A stretch of 64,000 bases of DNA, taken from contig CP126207.1 of the NCBI GenBank assembly GCA_030272155.1, forward strand, positions 1,612,001 through 1,676,000. Direction: 5' to 3'. Below are positions 1 through 11,455 of the stretch, one piece after another (the stretch's first letter is position 1; each line of letters begins with the position of its first letter). Under the pieces are notes generated by a model, which was not told where the DNA came from, ran no database searches, and saw nothing but the letters and a program-made list of their open reading frames with translations. This DNA comes from Tetradesmus obliquus (taxonomy: Eukaryota > Chlorophyta > Chlorophyceae > Sphaeropleales > Scenedesmaceae). The position numbers and the translations under genes are program-made.

Positions 1-2
1 TC

Positions 3-113
3 AACTGCGGCGGCGGCGGCATCACTCTTGCTGATGTCACTCAGTTTGAATTCCAGAACAAGAACGAGCGCAACGCAGATGTGTGCATTGGAGAGATCAA
101 AATTGTGCGTTAG
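3..113 (+). CDS. 3' end of an unidentified gene
   Basis: The window opens inside a reading frame that runs 36 codons to a TAG at 111-113. The visible protein end has a glycine run, then alternating hydrophobic and polar residues, and closes with GEIKIVR. This beta-strand-like ending resembles the last strands of a secreted beta-sandwich or carbohydrate-binding domain, but the piece is too short for a family call. There is no splice acceptor inside it, so it is at least part of a terminal exon. A TGTAA motif 62 bases past the stop supports a gene end here. The function is unknown. Confidence 0.55.
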   Translation, partial: NCGGGGITLADVTQFEFQNKNERNADVCIGEIKIVR

Positions 114-1516
114 GGTTTGGAGCAGGACTCCACGCAGTTGATGCTTGCAGCCCTTGGGTACAGCGGTTTAACGGTGTAAGCATAAGAATGCTTGTTACAG
201 TTGATGTCAAGCAAAGGCATATGCAAAGTGCAATGCAAGGCAGCTGTTATGTGTTGCTCCAGCAGTAGCTGCTGGCTGCTGCTGGCACAGCATCTTGGCA
301 GCCCCGGATTCTTGCAGGAATAAGCAGCCCGTTAACCCTTTGCCCACCAGGGGACTCATATGAGTCCCGGGCCTCAAAACGTCTTTAGGCCCTCCCTGCT
401 CGCACAGCAAGCCCCAGGCAAGCAGCTTGGATGGGTGTAACCCCCACCCCAGGGGCTTGCAGGAATAAGCAGGAATAAGTGCAGCAGCTGGCGTTGGATG
501 GCAAGGTCCAAGGTACCAGCGTACAGGGTTGTAACGTCCTTTTGACATGACACCCTTGTTGCGGATAGACAGAGTTGTGCAGGTGCACCCTTGTTGCGGA
601 TAGACAGAGACGTGCACCATTGTGGCGGATAGATAGCGTTGTGCAGGTGCCTGGCAGGTGACTGTGGTAGCATGTGTTGCTGGTAGCACCAGCAGCAGCT
701 ATGGTGTTGCTCTGTCAGCAGTTTGATGCCATAGGATTGCATTAGCACATGTCCTTGTCACTCGCGGTGCAGCTGGTGATGGCATCAAGCAATGCCATGT
801 GACACATGGTCATTGTTGGTTTGCAGCTTGTTGTGCTGTTGGTTCACAGGCGAAACAGTATTGAATGTAATGAGATGGAGGTGTGATGCAGCGTTATGGT
901 ATCCTACCTTGTGCTGGTTGCTAGGCTCGAGATTTTGCAGCTGTCTCCAGGAAGCACAGCAGCAGCTGGAGGTCTAGCTAGACACACTGTGACAGCAGCG
1001 GAAGCAGCAGCAGCTGTAGCAGCGCTCGCCATGTTGTTAACAAAGCAGGGTCTAGTGTCATTATTGAAAGCGCCGCCGGCAGCCGACCAAAGCTGATTGT
1101 GCTGGGAGCACTGCTGGGATCGGCAGTACACATCAGGCCTGCTGCCAAAATTAGCTGGATCCGGCGTGCAATACCTTCGCTCGTCGTAAAGTGTCACAGC
1201 AAAGTAACCCTGATAGCGTGATCGCTCGTTACTTACGCAGCAAACCCCAGCTTTGCGACCTGCATGCTACAGGCCCTTGCTGCAGCTCATGACGCTCACC
1301 TCCCATTCCGCCCAACGCAACCATCATCGCCGGTGACACAAATTAGTAGCATTTGGTAGCAAGTATAATTAAACAAGCATATGTTGGATGGTAGTCGTCA
1401 AGTTCACTTCGTGCGCTTGATGATGAACTACTACGCGGGTCAGATGACCTCGTGGGCCCGCACGTAAGGCCTCTAATAGTACGTGTTATTGTATCACAGC
1501 CGACGAGAAAGCAGGC
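114..1516. other. Intergenic stretch with a short direct repeat
   Basis: This lies between the first gene's end and the start of the CELF-like gene. It holds about three imperfect copies of a 29-35 base unit at 551-655 (core TTGTTGCGGATAGACAGA). Open frames here are short and on the minus strand, with no recognisable domain. It presumably holds a 3' UTR and the promoter of the next gene; no TATA box is convincing. Confidence 0.5.
175..179 (+). terminator. Possible TGTAA polyadenylation signal
   Basis: TGTAA lies 62 bases downstream of the stop at 113. TGTAA is the usual poly(A) signal of chlorophyte algae. The pentamer is common by chance, so only the position supports it. Confidence 0.35.
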
Positions 1517-4500
1517 ATGCAACACACGAAGATCATCAATAAGAAGCTGTCTGCCAGCCTCTTCGGCAAAGAGCAGGGTGAAGGCTCCTCGCTAAACACG
1601 AATGGCAGCACAGCTTGCTCCGATGACAGCAACGGCAGCAGCGATGGCTTCCAGGTGAGCTGAAGCTCAAGTGCGCGCCGAGAGCTGTCCAATCAGCAGC
1701 GTGCCACGCTATCCACCTAAATGATCTTGCGTCTTGTTACCGACAGGGGTATCAGCAGCCTTCCTCTCCCTGCTATCAACCGGCTGTCGGTCAGCCAACA
1801 CCCGACAGCACCACGCAGCTCACGAAAGTGCCAGCAGTAAGTGGCCTTATTAGCAGCTCCCGGGTTGCTGTGTGAGGGTACGCTACGCTGGCAGAACAGC
1901 GAACCGGTGCCTGCCGCAAGAGCAGCGACCCTGGAGGGCACCCTGCTGCTGTCTGTTGTGGCTCACAATCACTGCTGTCAGCTGTGATTCGGGTGCTGCA
2001 AAGGCAGTGTCATGGGGCTGTACCATCATATCTTAAAGCAGTAGTCACAGCTTCGCAGATGCAGTCACAATGGCTGCAGTTGGGCCAGCAGCACTCACCT
2101 GCTGCACAGCAAGCGTGCTCCAACCCTGCAGGACGCCAGCAGTGGCAGCCATGCAAGCAAACTGGGAAGTCCGTCTCAGACTTTCGGTTTCCTACTTCAT
2201 CAGCAAGTGAAACAGCAAGTTGTGGCTTCACTTTGTGCAACTAGCTCCTGCCCATCATCTTGCTGCCTTGGCGCGTTGCAAATCCTGCAGGCGTCGGAGT
2301 CAAGCTGCTCACCCCAGCTGCAGCCAGCGAAGGATGCCGCAGCATCAGCAGCATCTGCGCAGCAGCAGCCCCCAGCCGCACAGCAGCAGCAGCAGCAGCG
2401 TGGTGGCGTTCCTGCAAGCGGCGCCGGCAGGAGCAGCTTCTTCTTTGCCCGTGTGCCTCCCACCATCACGCAAGAGCAGCTGGTGGAGTTGTTCAGCAAG
2501 TATGGCGCAGTAGAGGACCTCAACTTGTTCAGGCCCTTTGCTGAGGCCAAGACCAGCAAGGTGGGCCATGAGTTCAATGTACATACGCATGTATTGTGTA
2601 TGCATGATCATGATAGAAGCTATAACACAGTCCGTTCATGTCCAAGTATGGCGCAGTAGAGGACCTCAACTTGTTCAGGCCCTTTGCGGAGGCCAAGACC
2701 AGCAAGGTGGGCCATTACTGTAATGTATGTATGCATGTATTGTGTATGCATGTCATGGTAGAAGCTATAACACAGTGCGTTCATGTTCAAGTATGGCGCA
2801 GTAGAGGACCTCAACTTGTTCAGGCCCTTTGCAGAGGCCGAGACCAGCAAGGTAGGCCATTGGTGTAATGTATGTATGCGTGTATTGTGTATGCATGTCT
2901 TGATAGAAGCTATAACACAGTCCGTTCATGTTCAAGTATGGCGCAGTAGAGGACCTCAACCTGTTCAGGCCCTTTGCGGAGGCCAAGACCAGCAAGGTAT
3001 ACCGTTGGTTGACGGATGCGATATATCACAACTTGGAACTGTAACACAGTCCCTCCATGTGCTACATCCAAGGCAGTTTGTGTGTGTCTCTGCCGCATGG
3101 CGTGTGTGATGAGGTGTCTGGCAGAGCTGGCAATGTTGGTTTGATCACCGCTGCGTGCTGCGCCATCTGCATGGCGTCAATTGCCGTTTGTAATGCTGCG
3201 TCTCTGCTGCGTGCTGCGCCATCTGCATGACATCAAGTGCCTTTTGTAATGCTGCGCCTCTGCTGCGTGCCGCGCCATCTGCATGACGTCAAGTGCCTTT
3301 TGTAATGCTGCGTCTCTGCAGCGTGCTGCGCCATCTGCATGACATCAGCGCCCGTTTGTAGTGCTGCGGCATTGTGCGGTTCAGCTCTGCCGCGGCAGCT
3401 GCACCCGCCAAGTCTGTGCTGCACGGAAACTTCAAGCGGACTGACACTGCTCTTTTTCAATGCTGCGTCTCTGCAGGGCTGCGGCATTGTGCGGTTCAGC
3501 TCTGCTGCGGCAGCTGCAACCGCCAAGTCTGTGCTGCACGGGAAATTCAAGTGGACTGATACGGCTCCGCCGATGGTTGTGGAGTGGGTCAATGAGGACA
3601 AGATGCGCAGCACCTGCTGCAAGGCTGGTGAGTAATCCAGTTAAATTAAACTAAATTCGATTATCTGCACAGCTGTCAGCAGTGTATAGCAGCAGTAGCA
3701 GTAGCAGCACCTCACGTGGTGGTCTGGTGCCAGTGGGCTGGTCGTGTGGTTGTGTGGCGGTTGTGGAGTGGGTGGTTGAGGGCAAATGCGCAGCAGGTGC
3801 TGCAATTCTGGTGAGCTGATTCAGTAATCTGCAGAGCTGGCAGCAGTGTGTAGCAGTGGTAGCAGTAGCAGCACCTTATGTGGTGGTCTGGTGGCAGTGG
3901 GCTGGTGAGCTGCCTGTGTGGCGGTGGTGGAGTGGGTGATTGAGGACAAGATGCGCAGCACCTGCTGCAAGGCTGGTGAGCTGATTCAAGAATTTGCACA
4001 GCTGACAGCAGCGTGTAGCAGTGATAGCAGTAGCAGCACCTCATGTGGTGGTCTGGTGGCTGTGTGGTGGTCGTGCAGTGGGGGAATGAGGGCAAATGCA
4101 CAGCATCTGCTGCCAGGCGGGTGAGTTGCTTTAAAATTCTGCACAGGTGACAGCAGTATGTGGCAGTGGCAGCAGTAGCAGCACCTCATGTGGTGCGCAC
4201 ACAGAGACATGTGGTGCGCACACAGAGACGCCATGTGCAACCGCCTCTCCTACACTCTGCTGACACAACTTGAAACCAGGGGCACCCTCCGGTTTTGGTG
4301 TTGCTGCTCGTGTTCCTTGCTCGTGCTTTGCTTCTCATCCTCTATCAGACTCCAACAAGGTAGTGCTTGAGCCAAGTTGAAAACCGCCCGCTCCAAGCAG
4401 TCCCTCTGCTCTGCTGGTATGTCTGTAAGCATGCGCATGCCACTCGTTTTTGCTGCTGCTGATGTTTGTCCTGCTGCAACAGGCTCCAACGAGGTAGTGC

Positions 4501-4585
4501 TGGAGCCCAAGTCCAAGACTGCCCGCTCCAAGCAGTCCTCATACTCTGCTGGCACGTCTGTAAGCATGCGCATGCCCTTAAATCT

Positions 4586-4629
<44 letters not shown>

Positions 4630-4735
4630 ACAGGCTCCAACGAGGTGGTGCTGGAGCCCTAGTCGAGGACTGCCCGCTCCGAGCAGTCTTTACACTATGC
4701 TGGTTTGTCTGTAAGCATGCGCATGTCGCTAATCT

Positions 4736-4768
<33 letters not shown>

Positions 4769-7081
4769 CAGGCTCCAATGAGGTGGTGCTGGAGCCCAAG
4801 TCCAAGACTGCCCGCTCTAAGCAGCACTCCCAGAGCAGCACCGTGCAGAGCAGCACCATGCACAGCAGCGGCGGCAACGACAGCGGCGTCAGCAGCAGCA
4901 GCGCGCAGCACATCGGCGATCTGACGCTCGCATCGATGCTCAGCAGCAGCACTGGGCACGCAATGGACATCGGCAGCAGCATGGGCAGTGATCAGGTGCT
5001 GCTGAGGCAATCAGGAGGTGGCAGCAGGCACTCAGGGCTGCAGGTGCAAAGCCTGCAGCAGCTGCAGATGAAGCAGCAGCAGCAGCAGCAGCAGATGATG
5101 ATGCGGCAGCAGCCGCCGCCTCCGCCGAGGGCCGGGTACAGCGGCAACAGGGGCAGCAGCAACGTGCAGCAGCAGTGGCAGCAGCTGCAGCAGGGCGCGG
5201 CTGCGGCAGCTGCTGCTGCGGCGATGGCTGCGCGGCAGGGCGTGCTTGCAGGTGCACAGCGCACACCGCACCAGCATAACGGCGGCTTCAACAGTGACCC
5301 CCTGCCAGACATATCTGCTGCCATGGCAGCTGCAGCTGCTGCTCAACAGCAGCAGCAGCAGCAGCAGGACATCGTGCAAGCCGTGATGCAGGCCGCCACA
5401 AACAGTGCAGCGCAGTTTGCCGCGCAGCAGCAGCAGCAGCAGCAACGGCAGCAGCAGCAGGTGTACGTGATGATGATGGGCTATGCGCAGCAGCAGCAGC
5501 AGATGCAGCAGCAGCTGCAGCAGCAGTGCCAGGATCATGCTATGGCTATGGCTGCAGGCCTTGACCCTGCAGCGCAGCAGCAGGTGCTGAAGCAGTCTGG
5601 GAGCTTCAATGCAGGCCTGTCTGGCTTCTGTCTCATGGACACTTCCTCAATGTCCGGCCTGCAGCAGTACTGCATGCAGAACAACAGCAACGTGAGCCAC
5701 CCCTCCCTGGCACTGAATGCGGCCGGCGCGCTCGGCAGCGCTGCAGACGGCGCCCTGGACTGTTATAACAGTTATAACGGCCTGATGATGCACGCGCGCA
5801 ACAATGCCCTCAGCGGCAGCTGCGCCGTGCTGCCGCCGCCGCCGCAGCAGCAGCCCTGCGACAGCTTGGCGGCTGCTGCTGCTGCTGCTGGCATCACCAG
5901 TGGCGCTGGATCCCGCACGCCTTGGCGCCAGGTCAGCATGAGCACAGATGGCACGTATATTTCTGCTGCTGCTGCTGCTGCCGCTGCTGCAAATGCTGCT
6001 ACAGTGGCTGCAGCTGCCTCTGCGAGCGGCCTAGCCCGCAGCGGCTACGGCAATGCCGTCACAGAGAGCCAGCAGCAGCTGCTGCAGCGCCAGATGATGT
6101 CCGCGGGATGTAACGTGTTATCTGGCGGCAATAACATGTCATTTTCAGGCCCGGTGTCGGGCTCGTGCCTGCCGAACGGGCCTGCAGCGTTCAGGAAGCA
6201 GCCGCCGCCTCAGCAGCAGCAGCAGCAGCAGCAGCAGGCAATGCATGATGAGGAGCAATGGATGTCTGGCTGCGGGGTGGGTGGATACTTTGATTTGCAG
6301 CCCAGCAGCAGCCACAACAGTGGCAGCTTCCATGCTGGCTTGGGCCAAGCAGGCTTAAGTGCAGGCCAGGCAGCTGGGCCATCATCAGCGCAGCAGCATG
6401 CAGCAGTGCTGGCAGGAGCCTCAGGCGGCCTGCCCAACGGGCTATTTCGACTCCTGCATGATGGCTGGTGACGGCTTTGGGGCACAGCGGCAGCAGCAGC
6501 AGCAGCTGCAGCAGCTGCAGCAGGGCATGGCAGCCAGGCGGAACCTGCACGGCTCCAACCCTGCCACAAACTATCACCAGCAGCAGCAGCAGCAGCTCAA
6601 CATCCTGGCGGCCAGGCCTCCTTCATCTGCAGTGTCTGGCAGCTGCCTGCCGTCCTCGCCACATGACGGGGACGCAATGGCAGCTGCAGCGGCAGCGGCA
6701 GCAGCGGCTGTCTCGGGCTCCTTTGCCATGGCGGAAGCAGCAGACGGCACAGCAGATGGCCTGAGTGCGCAGCTCAATGCCATCAACCTGGCATCAGCTG
6801 GCCTGAACACCCCTGCAGCAGCAGCAGCGGCAGCGGCGGCTGGTGGCGTTACTTCTGACGGCTCCGGCGATCGCGTGAGTGTGGCGGTGGCACCTGGTGC
6901 GCCAGTGGTGCAGGCGCTGGCACTGCATCTGGACTCTATTACTAACTTATCTGGGGCTGAAGTGCAGATCCGCAGCGATGCAGGCACGCTGATGGTGTGG
7001 CTGACCAGAAGCGCGCAGCAGGTGCAGACGGCACACAACATCGTGAACCTGCTGCTGTCGCAGCAGCTGCAGCAGCAGTGA
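1517..7081 (+). CDS. CELF/Bruno-like RNA-binding protein (RRM plus KH-like C-terminus)
   Basis: Model: exons 1517-1654, 2291-2560, 3477-3627 and 4772-7081, with phases 0, 0 and 1 matching. The first exon starts at an ATG and ends in a GTGAGC donor. One RRM spans about residues 95-185: an RNP2-like FFFARV, then after the exon 2/3 junction TSKGCGIVRF as RNP1 and a C-terminal strand PPMVVEW. TSKGC followed by FVKF-type residues is typical of CELF/Bruno proteins (family knowledge). A long Gln/Ala/Ser-rich region follows. The last about 70 residues resemble a KH fold (SGAEVQI then MVWL then a helix) but lack GXXG. One oddity: the frame from 4772 ends at 6471, while the next frame opens at 6359 and runs to 7081, so a +1 shift, small intron or assembly error lies at 6359-6468. 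Binding of U/G-rich mRNA is inferred from family. Confidence 0.8.
2561..2996 (+). repeat. Three tail echoes of CELF-like exon 2
   Basis: Copies of the exon end (YGAVEDLNLFRPFAEAKTSK) lie at 2643-2706, 2788-2851 and 2933-2996, each followed by a GT (gtgggc, gtaggc, gtatac). The unit is about 145 bases and carries the intron head (TGTATGCATG-rich) with it. None has the start of the exon. Confidence 0.9.
3357..3452 (+). repeat. Head echo of CELF-like exon 3
   Basis: A diverged copy of the exon 3 start (GIVRFSSAAAAAPAKSVLHG, then RTDTA) precedes the true exon at 3477. It lacks the exon's second half and its donor; the acceptor is changed to TAG. The preceding 3140-3350 stretch repeats a shorter GCTGCGCCATCTGCATGAC unit about four times. 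Confidence 0.8.
3628..4120 (+). repeat. Three tail echoes of CELF-like exon 3
   Basis: Copies of the exon 3 end plus donor lie at 3768-3810, 3923-3975 and 4066-4120. The middle one keeps VVEWVIEDKMRSTCCKAG and a GTGAGC donor. The spacing is about 150 bases and the intron head (AGCAGTAGCAGCACCTCA) is copied with each. Confidence 0.88.
4349..4771 (+). repeat. Three head echoes of CELF-like exon 4
   Basis: Copies beginning right after a CAG lie at 4349, 4483 and 4634, and the true exon begins at 4772. Each encodes a version of SNEVVLEPKSKTARSKQ and then decays into the next intron tail with a growing CTG run. No donor is present in the copies. Confidence 0.9.
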
Positions 7082-7234
7082 AGCCTGCCGCTGACAAGGT
7101 GCAGGCGGCACACAACATTGTGAACCTGCTGCTGTCGCAGCAGCTGCAGCAGCAGTGAGGCCTGTGGCTGACAAGGTGCAGACTTTACACAACATCGTCA
7201 ACCTGCTGCTGTCGCAGCAGCTGCAGCAGCAGTG
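7082..7234 (+). repeat. Two terminal echoes with stop codon after the CELF-like gene
   Basis: The last about 60 coding bases (HNIVNLLLSQQLQQQ then stop) are repeated twice more beyond the stop, ending at about 7157 and 7234, with a period near 76 bases. Each copy has its own TGA. They would lie in the 3' UTR. Confidence 0.9.
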
Positions 7235-8397
7235 ATTCCTGCCAGTGATCCTGCTGCTGCGGCCATAGTGCAGCAGCAGCAGCAGGCTATGCGTTGGGTT
7301 TAAATCGGGCACTAGTTGGGATCAGCTGCAGCAGGTGCGCCATGCGCCTGCAGTGCCCGAGGCAACTTGTGCGGAGGCAGCCGTAGGGCTTGCCGAGGAA
7401 TGGGTTTTTCTTTGCGTGCTGGCGGAAGGGTTTTTCTTTGCGTGGGCTGAGTTTTTCTTTGCGTGGGTTGAGTTTTTGCGCGTGGGTGAGGCCGGTTGTT
7501 GGTGTGGTGCGCTTTGCGGTAGATGCTGGTTGTGTCTGCCAGCCAATTGCTGAGTTTGTGAGTTGTCGCATCCGTTCATGTACGTCATCTTGCATCGGTC
7601 ACAGTTGCGAACAGGCGCTGTGCAGCTTGCCACAGTCCCTCGCCCCACAAAGAATGGGGCTCAAGCTAGAGTTGCACTGCTTCCGTACTGCCTGGCAGCA
7701 GAGCTAGCTGCCTGTTGTACTGCCTGTCGGTGTGTACTGCTTGTGTACTGCCTTGATCCGGGCAGTGCATCTCTTGGCTGCTTGCCATGTCAGTGTGGCA
7801 GCCAACTTGCCGTGAACGTTACTCAGCGCATTGCGAACAGCCGACAAAACTCGAACGCGCGGCACGCAACGTGCGCTTTTGGTTCCAGGGGGGCGGGTGT
7901 GGTTGGGGGCAGTACTGCGCCTTTGCAGTTGCGCTGCTGCTTCCATCCTTGTGAGGTTAAGGACACCGAGGAATCCATGCACGCGTGAAGCGTGCTTGGG
8001 CCCTCTGCACACTAGCTGTGGCTGCCTTATCACTCGAGGGAGCCGGTGTGTGTTTGCGTGTGTTCTTTTTGTTCTTTTGCGCGTGTTGGTAAGGCCTGGG
8101 GTGTTTGCGGTCACGTGCTGCTGCACATAGCATAGAGTTGTGTGCATCGGAGAGGTTGTGCGTCTACATCATTGCAAGGCATAGCAAGTGCCTTGATCGT
8201 TGTGTCTAGTGGTCTGGTGGCATCTAGTAGAATATGGTCTCATAGCTTGTCACATCGTTGTCTTGGGTGTGCTCCGTCAAGCTCGTAGCGGACGATGGTA
8301 TTGCGAGGCAGCGGTGTGTTGGGGGTTCAAGGTGCTCCAGGGTTCTGTCTTGTCTTGTTGCGGTGTTGGCAAGCTGCCACTCTTGGGGTTTGTTTAG

Positions 8398-8592
8398 GTG
8401 GACTCCGCACGGCACGGCAGGCTGTTGTGCTAGGTTGTGGACTCCGCACGGCACGGCAGGCTGTTGTGTTAGGTTGTGGACGCCGCACGGCACGGCAGGC
8501 TGTTGTGTTAGGTTGTGGACTCCGCACGGCACGGCAGGCTGTTGTGTTAGGTTGTGGACTCTGCACGGCACGGCCGGCTGTTGTGCCAGGTG
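8398..8592 (+). repeat. 39-base minisatellite, five copies
   Basis: Exact 39-base spacing: units start at 8398, 8437, 8476, 8515 and 8554. The core is CGCACGGCACGGCAGGCTG. Differences are single bases, so this is a young array. Confidence 0.95.
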
Positions 8593-9133
8593 GGAATGTT
8601 GCTTGAGGTTCAGTGAGCCTCCTGCATGGCAAGCCGCCTAGCTGCACATCAACGCATGCACCAAAGGCGATGTTTGCAGGCGGTGCAGATGCGAGCTTGT
8701 GACAGCACAAACTCTGATACAGGCTGCATCTGCGTCATTAGGCACATGGCTGCGTGACTTGCGAATACCCAATGCATGCGCGGCGAGCGGTAGAAGCGCA
8801 CACACGATGCGCTGCTGTGCATTGCTACGTGCTGGCTAGTTCAGGATCGGTACAAACACAGTTGACAGGTTGCTCTCGTGCGCGCTTTGCTGCCATGTAC
8901 CCAACTGCATGGCGCTTCCCGTGCACTGCATGTGTGGTTTTGTGCCTTACACGGCTGGGTCGGAACAGCCAGCGCCTGCAGTTGGTCGTTGATGGTAAGA
9001 CTGCTGTACTGCGGTAGCAACTGCACTGGCAACGTCATGTCGGTGATCCGCGCCTGGTTACTGTCCCCTGTCTTAACTGGCAGTCGATCTGTGGGGGAAA
9101 GACTGCAGTGCGGCGTCCCAGAATGTTGCCGGG

Positions 9134-9237
9134 TAGAGGGTGTGGAGCCCAGGGGCGCCGCCCCTGGCCACACACGCCCTCTTAGCCTTACCTTACCCAG
9201 GAGCTGCAGAGCTGCCTGGGTAGTCACTCACTCGCTC
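9134..9237 (+). repeat. Two-hairpin dispersed repeat, copy 1
   Basis: About 104 bases match copy 2 at 50774-50877 without gaps, with roughly nine in ten identical. The first half folds as GAGGGTGTGG...CCACAC..CCCTC around the stem CCAGGGGCG/CGCCCCTGG. The second half folds as ACCCAGG-AGCT/AGCT-G-CCTGGGT with a GCAG loop. It could be a short nonautonomous element or a structured RNA gene; no terminal duplication is evident. Confidence 0.7.
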
Positions 9238-9574
9238 ATAATGTTGCGGATCTCACAACATTGCACAGTGGAAAAGTTGTTGTGGTGGTGGGTGCTACGA
9301 GGCTTGCCTGCTACCCTGCCAGGTGCCCGTGAAGCCTCTCATGGCTTTTGTGATCTTCGCTAGGTCAATGTTTGCGGTGCATCATTGCAGCAGGTGTTCC
9401 CGGCAAACACTCCAACGGCTTGTGTGATCTGCTCTAGGTTGTTGTGCGCGGTTGATCATTGCAGCAGTGTTGCCGGCAATCACATGTGGATTCATGGCGC
9501 TGGCCTGTTTCGCTTGTACCTCACGTACCTCGTCACTGGCTTCATTGCCATCTGCATATGCACATGCCGTGCAC

Positions 9575-9715
9575 ACTGTGCCGTGCTACTGTGCCGTGCT
9601 ACTGTGCCGTGCACACTGTGCCGTGCACACTGCGCCGTGCACACTGCGCCGTGCACACTGCGACGTGCACAATCCGCCGTGCACATTGCGCCGTGCACAA
9701 TCACGTGCGCATGCA
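9575..9715 (+). repeat. Short GCCGTGCACACTG tandem repeat
   Basis: About ten imperfect 13-14 base units (GCCGTGCACACTGT and variants) lie in head-to-tail order. They are not coding in any consistent way. Confidence 0.85.
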
Positions 9716-9964
9716 TTGCCGCTGGCCTGTGTCGCTGGTACCTCGTACCTCGTCACTGGCTACTTGTTGCATCTGCATGTACACATGCCGTGCACACTGC
9801 ATCAGCGCACTTGCTGGCTGCTGTCCAGGTTCAATTGGAAGCCGCAGGTGCCTGTGAGGTGCATGCACGACACGATTGAGGCGCAGGTTGCACGTGTGTT
9901 GCTGCAGATCGTATGAATCATGCTTCAGAGTGGATGGATGTTCATGCCGCATCTTGACCCAGGC

Positions 9965-10330
9965 AGGTGCTAGCGCATGCATTAGCGCCATGCATATTGC
10001 TGGCCGGCTGCTGCTGGCTGCTGCTAGCATGTCACACAGAGACACTAAAGGTGCTAGCCAATGCATTAGCGCCATGCATATCGCTGGCCGGCTGCTGCTG
10101 GCTGCTGCTAGCATGTCACACAGAGCCACCAATGGAGGAGTGTGTGCAGGCATGACACGACCTTGGGGCAGAGTGGATGTTGTGCATATCGAATGATGCA
10201 TTCTGCATCAGAGTCGATGCTAGTGCAGCGCCCTTGACTCAGACAGGCGCTGGCGCTGGCCTATGTGCCACGCATATCGCACCAGCGCAACTGCTGGCTG
10301 CTGCTGGCGTGTCACACAGAGGCAGCGGAA
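9965..10330 (+). repeat. Degenerate tandem repeat of about 70-100 bases
   Basis: Two close copies share GCATTAGCGCCATGCATAT, CTGGCTGCTGCTAGC and a GTCACACAGAG end (about 9971-10050 and 10060-10130). A more diverged third copy lies at 10255-10330. Confidence 0.75.
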
Positions 10331-10989
10331 CCTGCAGTGGGCATGCATAGCGAGAGTCTGGGGCGGTTTTCGTGCGTGTGTTGAAGCATCAGTGGATGCG
10401 TAGAGCAGTAGGGTTGCTTTCTGCACTGCACCTCACATTAGACGGGTGCTGATGTAGGATTGTGAGATTGTGTGCTCAGTTTCCTGTGCATGCTTGTATC
10501 AGCAGCGGCCCGTTGTGAGAGGCATATGTAGTTGGCAGCTCTGCAATTGCTGCCAGGTCTTGTTACGCTCCTGTTGTGTGTGTGTGTGTGTTGGTGAATG
10601 CATCAGAGGAAAAAGGCGTCTGTAAACATGCATCGGCCACAGCCGGTGCTGCCTTTGCAGCCCTGCACTGTCTACTTCTTCATGGCGCACAGAGTGACAA
10701 CACGGTATGCCGTGCTGGTTTCTCTCGGTTGCTTCGTCCTTGCGCGCGTGCGATTGCGTGTACGACGTCAGCTTTCTACTACTACGATTGCATGGAGCAC
10801 TGTTACTAAATAGAGGTCGTGGTTCTGCAAACGCATGTACGCTGCCACCGATTGAGTGCCTTGTTGTGCCGCGGACACATTGCGTCTGGTGGTTATGTTT
10901 TTGTTTGAGCATGGTCAGGTCCACACCAGCCAAGCCAGCCCACACACATGTCATGTGTGCTGGAGTGCTGAAGCAGTGGGGAAAACTGT

Positions 10990-11455
10990 GTGGGGGCTTC
11001 TGCTGGCTGGTTCAGAGGGCACTGCTGGTGCTGCATAGCGTGCATAGCGTGCATAGCGTGCATGGAGCGAGACCTTTCGTTGCAGATTATTGGCCACTTT
11101 TTTGGCCTTTGGCCTGCTCTGTCGGTGTCGCTGTGGGGGCTTCTGCTGGCTGGTTCAGAGGGCACTGCTGGTGCTGCATAGCGTGCATGGAGCGAGACCT
11201 TACGTTGCAGGTTATTGGTCACTTTTTTGGCCTTTGGCCTGCTCTGTCGGCATTGCCTGTGGGGCCTTCTGCTGGCTGGTTCAGAGGGCACTGCTGGTGC
11301 TGCATAGCGTGCATGGAGCGAGACCTTACGTTGCAGAATGTTGGTCAATTTTTTGGCCTTTGGCCTGCTCTGTCGGTGTCGCTGTGGGGGCTTCTGCTGG
11401 CTGATTCAGAGGGCACTGCTGGTGCTGCATAGCGTGCATGCAGCGTGCCCGCTCG
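10990..11455 (+). repeat. About 124-base tandem repeat, four copies
   Basis: Units begin near 10992, 11135, 11261 and 11383 with GGGGCTTCTGCTGGCTGGTT and contain GTGCTGCATAGCGTGCATG, a TTGCAG and TTTTTTGGCCTTTGG. The first unit has an extra short GTGCATAGC expansion. Each unit carries an acceptor-like ACGTTGCAG, so it may be a relic of the boundary-echo process, but no gene is visible. Confidence 0.85.

Noticed and set aside
4992-5538. Minus-strand Leu/Cys-rich frames opposite the CELF-like gene
   Set aside because: These are translations of the complement of CAG repeats, with no domain.
8398-8592. CRISPR-like array
   Set aside because: Units are directly abutting with no unique spacers, and the genome is eukaryotic. 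It is a minisatellite.
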